Assembly: GCA_019510125.1 (NCBI GenBank)
Contig: JAEKKX010000006.1
Coordinates: forward strand, 434,001 to 498,000
Length of the DNA: 64,000 nt
Direction: 5' to 3'
Origin: Lysobacterales bacterium
Lineage (GTDB): Bacteria; Pseudomonadota; Gammaproteobacteria; Xanthomonadales; Xanthomonadaceae
The translations under genes and the position numbers were made by a program. Position 1 is the first letter of the stretch, and each line of letters starts with the position of its first letter. The notes under the pieces were generated by a model. The model had not been told where the DNA came from and did no database searches. It saw only the letters and a program-made list of their open reading frames with translations. Below, one piece after another: positions 8,331-16,800 of this stretch.

Positions 8331-9434
8331 ATGAAAAACCCGTTCAATGCTGCTGCGATCGTCCTGGCCGTGTCGCTGGCCTCTCCCGTGGGCCCTGCGG
8401 CTGCCGGTCCCGGCCAGACCGTGGCGGCGGCCGCGACCCGTTCGGGGTCGTTGACCCCTTCCCAGCGTGGCGCCATGGCCCGGGCCTACGTGCTCAAGTG
8501 GGGCGGCTATGTGCAGCAGGTCTACCGCGTGCCGGTGGGGGTGTGGGCGAACCGGATGGTGCCGACGTTCGCATATGCGGATGCGGACAACTTCCGCAAT
8601 GCGCTCAAGCGCACGACCTACGAAGGGGCGTCGGCGGCATTGAGCGGCGTGGGGTCGAGACTCCCGGATGATCAGGTGATCGACACCATGGCGCGGGCCA
8701 GGCTGTCGCCCTCGTTGACGCAGCCGGATGTGGTGGCCAAGACGCTGGGCGCAGCGGCATCGGATCTGGTGTACACGCCGGTGACGCCCTGCCGGATCCT
8801 GGATACGCGCGTCGCGGGCGGTGCGATCGCCGGCGATGCCAGCCGCGACTTCAATGCGGTGGTGGGCGCGGGCGGCAACTTCGGCAGCCAGGGCGGCAGC
8901 GCGACCGACTGCGGCGTGGTCGCGGACGGACAGGCGGCGGTGGTGATCAATCTGACCGCGGTGACGCCCGCCGGTGCGGGCTACGCGACGGCATATCCGT
9001 TCGGGACGACGCGGCCGTTGGCTTCGAGCGTGAATTACGCCGCGGGCGCCATCGTCAACAATGCGGTCGTGGTGAAGCTGCCGACGCCGCTGACCACCAA
9101 GGACTTTACCGTCTACACGTTCTCCACCGCCGATTACGTCGCGGATATCGTCGGCTATTACGCACCACCGCAGGCGACGGCGCCCGAGTGCGTCAATACC
9201 GCGACAGTGACCGGACAGGTTTCGAATAATGGAGGCACTGCGTCGGTTACGGTGCCCGACTGTCCTGCCGGCTACGCCAGGACCACGGTTTATTGCTCGG
9301 GCGGAAGCTCCTCCACTGTGGTCCTGAGGGCAATATCGCCCACCGCCTGTACGGTGAAAAACACTTTGAATAGCGCCTCAGGTACCAGCACGTTCAGCGG
9401 GTACGGGTACTGCTGCCGCATGCCCGGGCGCTGA
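8331..9434 (+). CDS. Secreted CCRVPGR-tail family protein, paralog 6
   Basis: Product of 367 aa from ATG 8331 (GGAGA about 7 bases upstream). Signal peptide ends near SPVGPAAAG. N-domain TPSQRGAMARAYVLKWGGYV with VPVGVWANRMVPTF and TTYEGASAAL. Beta domain DLVYTPVTPCRILDTRV through YPFGTTRPLASSVNYAAG to DYVADIVGYY. Tail: PECVNT, DCPAGYARTTVYC, CTVKNT and the end CCRMPGR. The last 200 bases (around 9210-9400) are less GC-rich than the rest of the gene, so the tail module has its own composition. A bidirectional terminator separates it from convergent etfA. Function not recognised. Confidence 0.87.
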   Translation: MKNPFNAAAIVLAVSLASPVGPAAAGPGQTVAAAATRSGSLTPSQRGAMARAYVLKWGGYVQQVYRVPVGVWANRMVPTFAYADADNFRNALKRTTYEGASAALSGVGSRLPDDQVIDTMARARLSPSLTQPDVVAKTLGAAASDLVYTPVTPCRILDTRVAGGAIAGDASRDFNAVVGAGGNFGSQGGSATDCGVVADGQAAVVINLTAVTPAGAGYATAYPFGTTRPLASSVNYAAGAIVNNAVVVKLPTPLTTKDFTVYTFSTADYVADIVGYYAPPQATAPECVNTATVTGQVSNNGGTASVTVPDCPAGYARTTVYCSGGSSSTVVLRAISPTACTVKNTLNSASGTSTFSGYGYCCRMPGR

Positions 9435-9454
9435 TCGCACGATCCCGCCGAACG

Positions 9455-9485
9455 AAAAAGAGCCGGGAAAACCCGGCTCTTTTTC
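9455..9485. terminator. Bidirectional terminator between paralog 6 and etfA
   Basis: AAAAAGAGCCGGG, loop AAAA, CCCGGCTCTTTTT: the A run and T run flank a GC stem, so it can terminate both convergent genes. Confidence 0.88.
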
Positions 9486-9505
9486 TTGCGCCACCATGGT
9501 TCGGC

Positions 9506-10444
9506 CTACAGCGCCGCCTGCAGTTCCGGCAGGATCTGGAACAGGTCGCCGACCAGGCCGATGTCGGCGATCTCGAAGATCGGCGCGTCGGCGTCCTTGT
9601 TGATGGCGACGATCGTGCCGGCGTCCTTGATGCCGGTCAGGTGCTGGATCGCGCCGCTGATGCCGACCGCGATGTAGAGCTCCGGGGCGATGATCTTGCC
9701 GGTCTGGCCGACCTGCAGTTCGTTCGGCACGTAGCCGGCGTCGACCGCGGCGCGCGAGGCGCCGACCGCGGCGCCGAGCCTGTCGGCGAGGTCGTAGACG
9801 ATCCGGAAGTTCTCGGCCGAGCCCACGCCGCGGCCGCCGGAAACCACTTTCGACGCGCTCTGCAGGTCCGGGCGGTCCGACTTGCCGGCGGCGAGGCCGA
9901 CGTAGCGGGTGTGGGTCGGCAGCGCGACGTCGACGGTCGCGGCTTCGACCGCGGCGCTGCCGCCGCGGGCGGCTTCCGGCCACGACGCGGTGCGCACGGT
10001 GGCGACGACGGCCCGGTCGGCCGGGGCCTCGACGGTGACGATGGCGTTGCCGGCGTAGATCGGGCGCTTGAAGGTGTGGCCGCCGTCGACGGCCATCACG
10101 TCCGACACCTGCGACACGCCCAGCAGCGCGGCGACGCACGGCATCAGGTCCTTGCCGAAGGTGGTGCTGGGGCCGAAGACGTGGCTGTAGCCGGCGGCGA
10201 CCTGCGCGATCTGCGGCGCCAGCACCTGGGCGATGGCGTGGGCGTTCGCGGCGTTGGCGACGGTGATGACCCTGGCCACGCCGGCGATCTGCGCGGCCTG
10301 CGCGGCGACGGCGGCCGGGTCGGCGGCGAGCACGACGATGTCGATGCCGGCGGGATTCAGCGCCTGCGCGGCGGCGACGCAGCGCGCGGTGGCGCCGTTG
10401 AGTTTGCCGTCGAGGTGTTCGGCGACGATCAGAACCTTGGACAT
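9506..10444 (-). CDS. etfA: Electron transfer flavoprotein subunit alpha
   Basis: Product of 312 aa, usual length for EtfA. With EtfB it forms the FAD/AMP heterodimer that takes electrons from acyl-CoA dehydrogenases and passes them to ETF-ubiquinone oxidoreductase. The C-terminal FAD-binding half is clear: [28 protein letters not shown] (about 240-254), [18 protein letters not shown] and the end near DLFQILPEL. It lies downstream of etfB, separated by a REP element rather than the usual few bases. The fadE-type gene at 17436-19916 is a plausible electron donor enzyme. Confidence 0.96.
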   Translation of the reverse strand: MSKVLIVAEHLDGKLNGATARCVAAAQALNPAGIDIVVLAADPAAVAAQAAQIAGVARVITVANAANAHAIAQVLAPQIAQVAAGYSHVFGPSTTFGKDLMPCVAALLGVSQVSDVMAVDGGHTFKRPIYAGNAIVTVEAPADRAVVATVRTASWPEAARGGSAAVEAATVDVALPTHTRYVGLAAGKSDRPDLQSASKVVSGGRGVGSAENFRIVYDLADRLGAAVGASRAAVDAGYVPNELQVGQTGKIIAPELYIAVGISGAIQHLTGIKDAGTIVAINKDADAPIFEIADIGLVGDLFQILPELQAAL

Positions 10445-10456
10445 TGTGTGTTCCTC

Positions 10457-10578
10457 GTAGGGCGGGCTTCAGCCCGCCATTGCGGAATTTCGGTTTGCGA
10501 TGCACGTGGGTCGAAGCGATTTCGACCGTTGCGACCTTCATCGGGAAGGTCGCAAGGGCGGGCCGGGGCCCGCCCTAC
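10457..10578. repeat. REPIN-like element: two inverted GTAG-type REPs with inner hairpins
   Basis: A REP (GTAGGGCGGGCTTCAGCCCG..., 10457-10478) and an oppositely oriented partner (GGGCGGGCC...CCGCCCTAC, 10556-10578) flank two more hairpins: GTCGAA/TTCGAC at 10510-10526 and GCGACCTTC/GAAGGTCGC at 10531-10553. GTAG-initiated palindromes are the REP type described in Stenotrophomonas and Xanthomonas, mobilised in trans by RAYT transposases. It fills the etfB-etfA gap. Confidence 0.75.
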
Positions 10579-10585
10579 GCACGCA

Positions 10586-11347
10586 TCACAGCAGACCCTT
10601 CGCCTTCAGCGCGGCGACCAGTTCGGCCGCGTCCTTCACCATCACGCCCTTGCTGCGCTTGGCCGGCGGGGCGTAGTGAGTGGTCTTGAGGGTGTCGCCG
10701 GATTCGACCCCGAGGTCGGCCAGTTGCAGCGTTTCCAGCGGCTTGCTCTTGGCCTTCATGATGTCCGGCAGCTTGATGAAGCGCGGCTCGTTCAGGCGCA
10801 GGTCGCTGGTGACGACGGCCGGCAGGTCGACCTCGAGGGTTTCCAGGCCGGCGTCGACTTCGCGCACCACCGTGGCCTTGCCGTCGGCGGGGCCGTTATA
10901 GGCGATGGTGAGCTTGCCGGCGAAGGTCGCCTGCGGACGGCCCCACAGCGTGGCCAGCATCTGCCCGGTCTGGTTGGCGTCGTCGTCGATCGCCTGCTTG
11001 CCGAGGATGACCAGGTCGGGCTGTTCTTTCTCGACCAGCTTCAGCAGCGCGCGCGCGGCGGTCAGCGGCTGGATCGCCTGGTCGGTGACGACGTGGATCG
11101 CGCGGTTCGCGCCCATCGCCAGGCCGTTGCGCAGGTGCGGCTGGGCGTCGGCCGGGGCGATCGTGGCGACCACGACTTCGGTCGCGATGCCCTTGTCGCG
11201 CAGGCGCAGGGCTTCTTCCAGCGCGATGTCGTCGAAGGGGTTGGGCGAGAGCTTGACGCCGTCGGTGACGACGCCCGAACCGTCCGGTTTGACCTGGATG
11301 CGGACGTTGTAGTCCACCACGCGCTTGTAGCCGACGAGAATCTTCAT
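10586..11347 (-). CDS. etfB: Electron transfer flavoprotein subunit beta
   Basis: Product of 253 aa, near the usual 250. The start MKILVGYKRVVDYNV is typical of EtfB. The ETF-beta signature region is visible as VDAGLETLEVDLPAVVTSDL (about residues 165-184), followed by EPRFIKLPDIMKAKSKPL, the AMP-binding/recognition-loop part of the family. It is the first gene of the etfBA pair on the minus strand, cytoplasmic, with a role in electron transfer from acyl-CoA dehydrogenases. Its upstream region is shared with divergent paralog 7. Confidence 0.96.
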   Translation of the reverse strand: MKILVGYKRVVDYNVRIQVKPDGSGVVTDGVKLSPNPFDDIALEEALRLRDKGIATEVVVATIAPADAQPHLRNGLAMGANRAIHVVTDQAIQPLTAARALLKLVEKEQPDLVILGKQAIDDDANQTGQMLATLWGRPQATFAGKLTIAYNGPADGKATVVREVDAGLETLEVDLPAVVTSDLRLNEPRFIKLPDIMKAKSKPLETLQLADLGVESGDTLKTTHYAPPAKRSKGVMVKDAAELVAALKAKGLL

Positions 11348-11559
11348 CGAGCGGGAGTCCTTGGATCGAAAAGGCAGGAAAACGCCTGGCGCCTGCGGGC
11401 CCGGCGAAGCCCCGGAATTTTAACCGATTGCGCCAATCCCGGCATTTCTAGCGTGTTTTTCCCGAGCACGGACTCGATTCCGGCGGCGCCTCGGTGGCAC
11501 GGCCCGTGGCAGAATGCCGCCGGCGCCCGGGGGGGCGCGTCGTCCAGGGGAACCGACAC

Positions 11560-12588
11560 ATGAAAGCCATGAAGCGCGCGATCGCCGGCGCACTGCTGTG
11601 CCTGGCCACGGCCGCCGTCGCCACGACCGCCGCCGCCGGTCCGTACCGCCCGAAGACCGAGCGCGGGGCGCTGGCCTACGCGATCGTCGCCAAGCGCGGG
11701 CCGGAGGTCGCCCGCCGCTACCGCATGGACATCGGCGACTGGGCCCGGCGGCTGGGCCCCGCGCTCGCGCATGCGCCGTTGGCGCAACTGCGCGAGGCGG
11801 CCGCGGCGCCGTCGCTCGACGCGATGATCTCGGTGCTGAACCGGGGCGCGCCCGCGCCGCCGGCCCGCGGCACGCGCAGCGGCGAGAAGCTGTTCGGCGA
11901 ATTGCCCGAGTCGCTGTTCGTGCCGATCGTGGCCTGCCGGCTCATGGATACGCGGGTCGCCAACCTGCCGTTCACGGCGGGCTCCGTGCGACAGGTCTCC
12001 GCCTACGGCACGATCCTGCTCAGCCAGGGCGTGAACCCGGCCGGATGCGGCATCCCGTCCACGGGCGTCACCGCCATCGTCATCAGCATCACCGCGGTCA
12101 ATCCCTCGGGCGCCGGCTACGCCACGGCCTACCCGGTGGGTTACGCCGGCTTGCCGACGGCCGCCAGCGTGAACTACGCGGCGGGCGAGATCGTCAACAA
12201 CCAGACCGTGGTCGGCATGGTCTACGGCGGCTTCAGCCACGAGAGTTTCTTCCTGTATTCCTACGCCGCGACCCACATGGTGGTCGACGTGGTCGGGTAT
12301 TACCGCAAGGGCGAATACAACTACGGCCAGCTCCGCTGCTCGGACGTGTCGCAGACCGAATCCATCGCGACCAGCGCCGGGATGGTCGGCGTGGCCTGCC
12401 CCTTCAACACGACCATGACCCAGATCATGTGCAACGCGGGCGACGATCCGAACCCCGCCGCGCAGGCCTATGCCTGGAAGATCCTGCCCACGCCGTCGTC
12501 GCAGGATCAGGAGGGCGCGTGCTGGTACAAGGGCACCGGCACGGTGACGACCGGGGCGCGCTGCTGCCAGCAGACCTTCATCCGCTGA
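11560..12588 (+). CDS. Diverged member of the CCRVPGR-tail family, paralog 7
   Basis: Product of 342 aa from ATG 11560 (AGGGG about 9 bases upstream). Signal peptide to about residue 26 (VATTAAAG). The N-domain is recognisable but weak (KTERGALAYAIVAKRGPEV, DIGDWARRLGPAL). The beta domain is clear: LFVPIVACRLMDTRV, CGIPS, GYATAYPVGY, ASVNYAAGEIVNN, THMVVDVVGYY. The tail keeps cysteines in LRCSD, VACPF, IMCNAG, ACWYKG and the final CC, but ends CCQQTFIR rather than CCRVPGR. It is separated from the main array by etfA/etfB. It may represent an ancestral or relocated copy with a different end. Function unknown. Confidence 0.85.
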   Translation: MKAMKRAIAGALLCLATAAVATTAAAGPYRPKTERGALAYAIVAKRGPEVARRYRMDIGDWARRLGPALAHAPLAQLREAAAAPSLDAMISVLNRGAPAPPARGTRSGEKLFGELPESLFVPIVACRLMDTRVANLPFTAGSVRQVSAYGTILLSQGVNPAGCGIPSTGVTAIVISITAVNPSGAGYATAYPVGYAGLPTAASVNYAAGEIVNNQTVVGMVYGGFSHESFFLYSYAATHMVVDVVGYYRKGEYNYGQLRCSDVSQTESIATSAGMVGVACPFNTTMTQIMCNAGDDPNPAAQAYAWKILPTPSSQDQEGACWYKGTGTVTTGARCCQQTFIR

Positions 12589-12600
12589 CTGGCCGCTGGC

Positions 12601-14187
12601 TCACGCCGCCCGGCCGAGGATCAGGTCGGCGGCGCGCTCGGCGATCATGATCGTCGGCGCGTTGGTGTTGCCGCCGATCAGGCTGGGCATCACCGAGGCG
12701 TCGACCACGCGCAGGCCGTCCACGCCGCGGACCCGCAGCAGCGGATCGACCACGGCGCCGGCGTCGTTGCCCATCCGGCAGGTGCCGACCGGGTGGTAGA
12801 CGGTCTCGGCCTTGGCGCGGATGAAGTCGATCAGCTCGGCATCGGTCAGATCGGTGCGGGCCGGGAAGATCGGTGCGCCGCGGTAGGGGTCGAACGCCTT
12901 CTGGGCGAGGATCTCGCGCGAGACCTTCGCGCACTCGACCATCATCTTCAGGTCGAAGCCCTCCTCGTCGCCGAGGTAGTTGGCGCGGATCCGCGGCTTG
13001 TCGCCGGCGCGGTCGCTGCCCAGCGTGATCCGGCCGCGGCTGCGCGGGCGCAGGAAGCAGGCGTGCAGGGTGTAGCCGTCGCCGGGCAGGCGGCGGCGGC
13101 CGTGGTCGTCCAGCATCGCCGGCACGAAATGGAACTGGATGTCGGCGCGCTCGTCCGGCGCCAGCGCCGAGCGCGCGAAGCCGCCGGCCTCGGCGACGTT
13201 GCTGCTGCCCGGGCCGCGGTGGCCGCGCAGGTAGTAGTCGAAGGCGATCCTGAGGTCGCCGACGCGGTCGTAGGTCACCCGCTGGGTCGAATGGAACAGG
13301 GTGCAGATGTCGAGGTGGTCCTGCAGGTTGCCGCCGACGCCGTCGAGGTCGGCGACCACGTCGATGCCGAGCCGGCGCAGGTCGTCGGCCGGGCCGATCC
13401 CCGAGAGCATCAGCAACTGCGGCGAATTGATCGCGCCGCCGCACACCAGCACCTCGCGTGCCGCCGGCTGGTGGTGGCCCTGGCCACCCATCGCGTAGGT
13501 CACGCCGCTGGCGCGGCGGCCGTCGAAGGTGATCCGGCTGACCTGGGCGCCGGTGTGGACGGTGAGGTTTGGCCGATCGCGCACCGGATGCAGGTAGCCC
13601 ACCGCCGAGGAGCAGCGGGCGCCGTCGCGCTGGGTCACCTGGTAGAAGCCGACGCCGTGCTGCACGGCGCCGTTGAAGTCGTTGTTGAGCGGCAGCCCGG
13701 TCTGGCGGGCGGCGTCGATGAATACCTGCGACAGCGGATTGGTGTAGCGCAGGTCCGACACCGCCAGCGGGCCGTCGCCGCCGTGCAGCGCGTCGGCGCC
13801 GCGGGCGTTGCCTTCGGACTTCCGGAAGTAGGGCAGGACGTTGTCCCAGTGCCAGCCGGACGCGCCCTGTGCGGCCCAGTCGTCGTAGTCGGCGGGTACG
13901 CCGCGGATGTAGCACATCGCGTTGATCGAGCTGGAGCCGCCGAGCACCTTGCCGCGCGGCCACCACAGCGTGCGCTGGTCGAGCTGGGGTTCGGCGAGGG
14001 TGTCGTAGTCCCAGTTCACGCCCTTCTTGTTCACCAGCTTGGCGATCCCGGCGGGCATGTGGATGAAGGGGTGCCAGTCGCGGGGGCCGGCTTCGAGCAG
14101 CAGCACCTTGACCGCGGGATCCTCGCTCAGCCGGTGGGCGAGCACGCAGCCAGCCGATCCGGCGCCGATGATGATGTAGTCGAACAC
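12601..14187 (-). CDS. GMC family FAD-dependent oxidoreductase (choline/alcohol dehydrogenase-like)
   Basis: Product of 528 aa from GTG 14187, chosen because AGGGG lies about 7 bases upstream and the FAD fold starts at once (FDYIIIGAGSAGCVLAHRL, Rossmann GxGxxG at about 8-13). GMC signatures are present: PRGKVLGGSSSINAM (about 80-95) and GGAINSPQLLMLSGIG (about 250-265). The C-terminal catalytic region has YHPVGTCRMG and GGNTNAPTIMIAERAADLI, with the His and Asn expected of the active-site pair. Substrate cannot be read from sequence; relatives oxidise choline or primary and long-chain alcohols. Divergent from the transporter gene at 14362. Confidence 0.9.
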   Translation of the reverse strand: MFDYIIIGAGSAGCVLAHRLSEDPAVKVLLLEAGPRDWHPFIHMPAGIAKLVNKKGVNWDYDTLAEPQLDQRTLWWPRGKVLGGSSSINAMCYIRGVPADYDDWAAQGASGWHWDNVLPYFRKSEGNARGADALHGGDGPLAVSDLRYTNPLSQVFIDAARQTGLPLNNDFNGAVQHGVGFYQVTQRDGARCSSAVGYLHPVRDRPNLTVHTGAQVSRITFDGRRASGVTYAMGGQGHHQPAAREVLVCGGAINSPQLLMLSGIGPADDLRRLGIDVVADLDGVGGNLQDHLDICTLFHSTQRVTYDRVGDLRIAFDYYLRGHRGPGSSNVAEAGGFARSALAPDERADIQFHFVPAMLDDHGRRRLPGDGYTLHACFLRPRSRGRITLGSDRAGDKPRIRANYLGDEEGFDLKMMVECAKVSREILAQKAFDPYRGAPIFPARTDLTDAELIDFIRAKAETVYHPVGTCRMGNDAGAVVDPLLRVRGVDGLRVVDASVMPSLIGGNTNAPTIMIAERAADLILGRAA

Positions 14188-14361
14188 GCGCCACCCCTGA
14201 AAACGTATGCGGGCGACACTATGCCCCGCCTCTAGAGCAAATGCTCTGTGCGAACCGTCGATGCGGTCACGCCGGCGCGGGCCGGCGGTCGCGGACTGGC
14301 GACGCCCCGCGCCATCCGCTACCGTGCGCGCTGTGCCCCAGACCGCGCCCCGGACCGATCC

Positions 14362-15690
14362 ATGACCGACGAGCAGCATCCCAGCGGGCGTCGCGTGCAT
14401 GCGGGCGAGGGGCGCGCGGTCGCCATCTCGTTCGTCTACTTCTTCTGCGTCCTGGCCGCCTACTACGTGATCCGCCCGGTGCGCGAGCAGTTGTCGGCGG
14501 CGGTCGGATCGACCCAGTTGCCGTGGTTCTACGCCGCGACCTTCGTCGCCACCCTGGTGCTGACCCCGGTGTTCGCGGCGATGGCCTCGCGCTGGCCACG
14601 GCGGCGGCTGGTGCCGGTGGTGTACCTGTTCTTCATCGCCTGCCTGCTGGCCTTCATCCCGGCCTTCACCCTCGAGGGGCTGCTCAGCCCGCGCGCGCTG
14701 GGCATGGTGTTCTTCGTCTGGGTCAGCGTGTTCAACCTGATCGTGGTGTCGGTGTTCTGGATCTTCATGTCCGACATCTGGAGCCTGGAACAGTCGAAGC
14801 GGCTGTTCCCGGTGATCGCGGTCGCCGGCACCCTCGGCGCGCTGGCCGGGCCGGCGCTGACCCGCTCGCTGGTCGACGTGATCGGGGTGGCGCCGCTGCT
14901 GGTGGTCTCGGCCGGCCTGCTCGGCGTCGCCACCCTGTGCGTGGTGCTGCTCGGCCGCTGGGCGCGCACGCACGGCGCGCGCCGGCACGAGGCCGGGCAC
15001 GAGGACGCGGTCGGCGGCGGCATGTGGGACGGGCTGAAGCAGATCTTCGCCGACCCCTTCATCCGCGGCATGGCGGTGCTGCTGCTGCTGGCCGACGGCA
15101 TCGGCACGGTCAACTACGCGCTGATGATCGACTACTCCGGCGCCACCTTCGCCGACGCGGCGGCGCGCACGCGCTTCCACGCCGACGTCGACCTGGTCTC
15201 GAACCTGCTGACCGTGACCGTGCAGATTGCGCTGACCCGCTGGCTGCTGCCGCGCAGCGGCCCGGGCGCGGTGATCATGCTGTGGGCGCTGGTCAGCATC
15301 GCCGTGCTGCTGATGGTGGTGTTCTCCGCGGACCCGCACGCGCCGCTGTTCACCCTGCCGTGGCTGGTCGGCCCGGTGGCGCCGACGGTGCTGGCGCTGA
15401 TCGTCAGCCGCGGCCTGGCCTACGGCATGGCCGAGCCGGCGCGGCACAGCCTCTACACCCGGGTGCCGCGCAACGTGCGCTACAAGGGCCAGGATGCGGT
15501 CGATACCGCAGTCTGGCGTTTCGGCGACGTCGCCATCGCCACCGGCATGAACGGGCTGAAGACGCTCGGGGTGACGATCGGCGGATTCGCCGCGCTGAGC
15601 GCGCTGGCCGCGTTCGCCGCGGCGGGCATCGGCTGGCGGCTGTGGAAACGCGTCGAGACGGTCGGGGAAACGACCGCGGCGCATCGTTGA
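14362..15690 (+). CDS. Inner-membrane transporter of the MFS / nucleotide-exchanger-like type
   Basis: Product of 442 aa from ATG 14362. It is strongly hydrophobic with about 12 likely membrane segments. The first helix carries YYVIRPVREQLSAAVG, a sequence seen in bacterial proteins annotated as MFS transporters and distantly resembling the ATP/ADP exchanger family. A charged loop (about 205-225, HGARRHEAGHEDAVGGG) separates the two halves. Near the end, GQDAVDTAVWRFGDVA resembles a conserved cytoplasmic loop of the same group. Substrate unknown. The following DUF1304 gene starts 20 bases downstream and may be co-transcribed. Confidence 0.75.
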   Translation: MTDEQHPSGRRVHAGEGRAVAISFVYFFCVLAAYYVIRPVREQLSAAVGSTQLPWFYAATFVATLVLTPVFAAMASRWPRRRLVPVVYLFFIACLLAFIPAFTLEGLLSPRALGMVFFVWVSVFNLIVVSVFWIFMSDIWSLEQSKRLFPVIAVAGTLGALAGPALTRSLVDVIGVAPLLVVSAGLLGVATLCVVLLGRWARTHGARRHEAGHEDAVGGGMWDGLKQIFADPFIRGMAVLLLLADGIGTVNYALMIDYSGATFADAAARTRFHADVDLVSNLLTVTVQIALTRWLLPRSGPGAVIMLWALVSIAVLLMVVFSADPHAPLFTLPWLVGPVAPTVLALIVSRGLAYGMAEPARHSLYTRVPRNVRYKGQDAVDTAVWRFGDVAIATGMNGLKTLGVTIGGFAALSALAAFAAAGIGWRLWKRVETVGETTAAHR

Positions 15691-15709
15691 CGGCATCGGA
15701 GGAATCCCC

Positions 15710-16063
15710 ATGCACCTGCTCGCGCAACTCCTGACGGTCCTCGTCGCCCTGCTGCACGTCTACTTCCTCGTCCTGGAGATGTTCCTGTGGACGCGGCCAC
15801 TGGGCCTGAAGACCTTCCGCAACACCCCGGAAAAGGCCGAGACCACCCGCGTGCTGGCCGCCAACCAGGGCCTCTACAACGGCTTCCTCGCCGCCGGCCT
15901 GTGCTGGGCCGCGGCGTCGGGGCGGCAGGACCTCGCGCTGTTCTTCCTCGGCTGCGTGGTGGTCGCGGCGCTGTACGGCGCGTACAGCGTCAGCAGGCGC
16001 ATCTTCTTCGTGCAGGGCGTGCCGGCGATCGCGGCGATCGCGGCGGTGCTGCTGGCAGGCTGA
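15710..16063 (+). CDS. DUF1304 family small membrane protein
   Basis: Product of 117 aa with four likely membrane helices. The DUF1304 pattern is visible: N-terminal helix with VALLHVYFLVLEMFLW, then NQGLYNGFLAAGL and a C-terminal FFVQGVPAIAAIA. Preceded by GGAGG about 8 bases upstream of ATG 15710. The family has no established function. Confidence 0.88.
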   Translation: MHLLAQLLTVLVALLHVYFLVLEMFLWTRPLGLKTFRNTPEKAETTRVLAANQGLYNGFLAAGLCWAAASGRQDLALFFLGCVVVAALYGAYSVSRRIFFVQGVPAIAAIAAVLLAG

Positions 16064-16078
16064 GTCCGGCGTCCCTTC

Positions 16079-16390
16079 GTGTCGCTGCAGTGTGCCGCCT
16101 GCCGTGCGGATCTGGCGCCGGAGGCGGTGCTGTCCTCGGCGCGCCATGCTTGGCCACACGGTTGGCAGGATTTCGTCTGCCCGCATTGCGGCGGTGTCGG
16201 CCTGTTCGAGATCCACGGACAGCAATTGACGATCGGAGCCCCCGACGGATTCCCGGGTCCCTGTTTCAGGGTCGAATCGGAGCAGGGCGTCCCGGGTCTG
16301 GTGTCGGAGCGGAACGAGAACAACGATCTCGCCGTCAGGATCGGCGACCGGCAATGGACGATCCGGTCGCGCGTGCTACGAAACGCCTGA
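16079..16390 (+). CDS. Small zinc-ribbon-like hypothetical protein
   Basis: Product of 103 aa from GTG 16079, 15 bases after the DUF1304 gene. Two CxxC pairs (CAAC at 5-8 and CPHC near 35-38) suggest a zinc ribbon. The rest (GLFEIHGQQLTIGAP, NDLAVRIGDRQWTIRSRV) looks like a small beta-structured domain. No named family recognised. It ends 15 bases before the convergent gene at 16406. Confidence 0.6.
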   Translation: MSLQCAACRADLAPEAVLSSARHAWPHGWQDFVCPHCGGVGLFEIHGQQLTIGAPDGFPGPCFRVESEQGVPGLVSERNENNDLAVRIGDRQWTIRSRVLRNA

Positions 16391-16405
16391 GTTCGTCTCT
16401 CCGGG

Positions 16406-16786
16406 TCAGCGCAGCAACGGCCACGCGAACAGCACGGCGCCCAGCGCGAACACGACGCTGAGCGCGTGCACCAGCGGATGGTTCACCCGCAGGAACACCG
16501 CCTGCTGGACCAGGCGCACGATCCAGAACCCCGACATGCCGGCGAGCACGGCGCGGCCCAGCGGCGTACCGCGCAGTTCGGCCGGGAACCACAGGCACAG
16601 CGCGGCGACGCCGAGGAACACCCAGATCAACTGGACGTTGGCGATCTGCAGGATCGCGCGGTTGGCGACGGTGGTCGCCTGCAGCGTCGCCGGCCAGCGG
16701 AACAGGCGCCAGAACGCGAGGTGGAACAGCGCCAGCGCGAGGCTGTGCGCGGCGCACAGGACGAGGACGGGATCGACGGCGGCCAT
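16406..16786 (-). CDS. Small integral membrane protein
   Basis: Product of 126 aa from ATG 16786 with four hydrophobic segments (VLVLCAAHSLALALFHLAF, LIWVFLGVAALCLWF, LAGMSGFWIVRLVQQAVFL, LSVVFALGAVLFAWPLL). It follows the DUF4442 gene by 14 bases and is probably co-transcribed. Function not recognised. Confidence 0.7.
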   Translation of the reverse strand: MAAVDPVLVLCAAHSLALALFHLAFWRLFRWPATLQATTVANRAILQIANVQLIWVFLGVAALCLWFPAELRGTPLGRAVLAGMSGFWIVRLVQQAVFLRVNHPLVHALSVVFALGAVLFAWPLLR

Positions 16787-16800
16787 GTGCGCGCGGCGAC

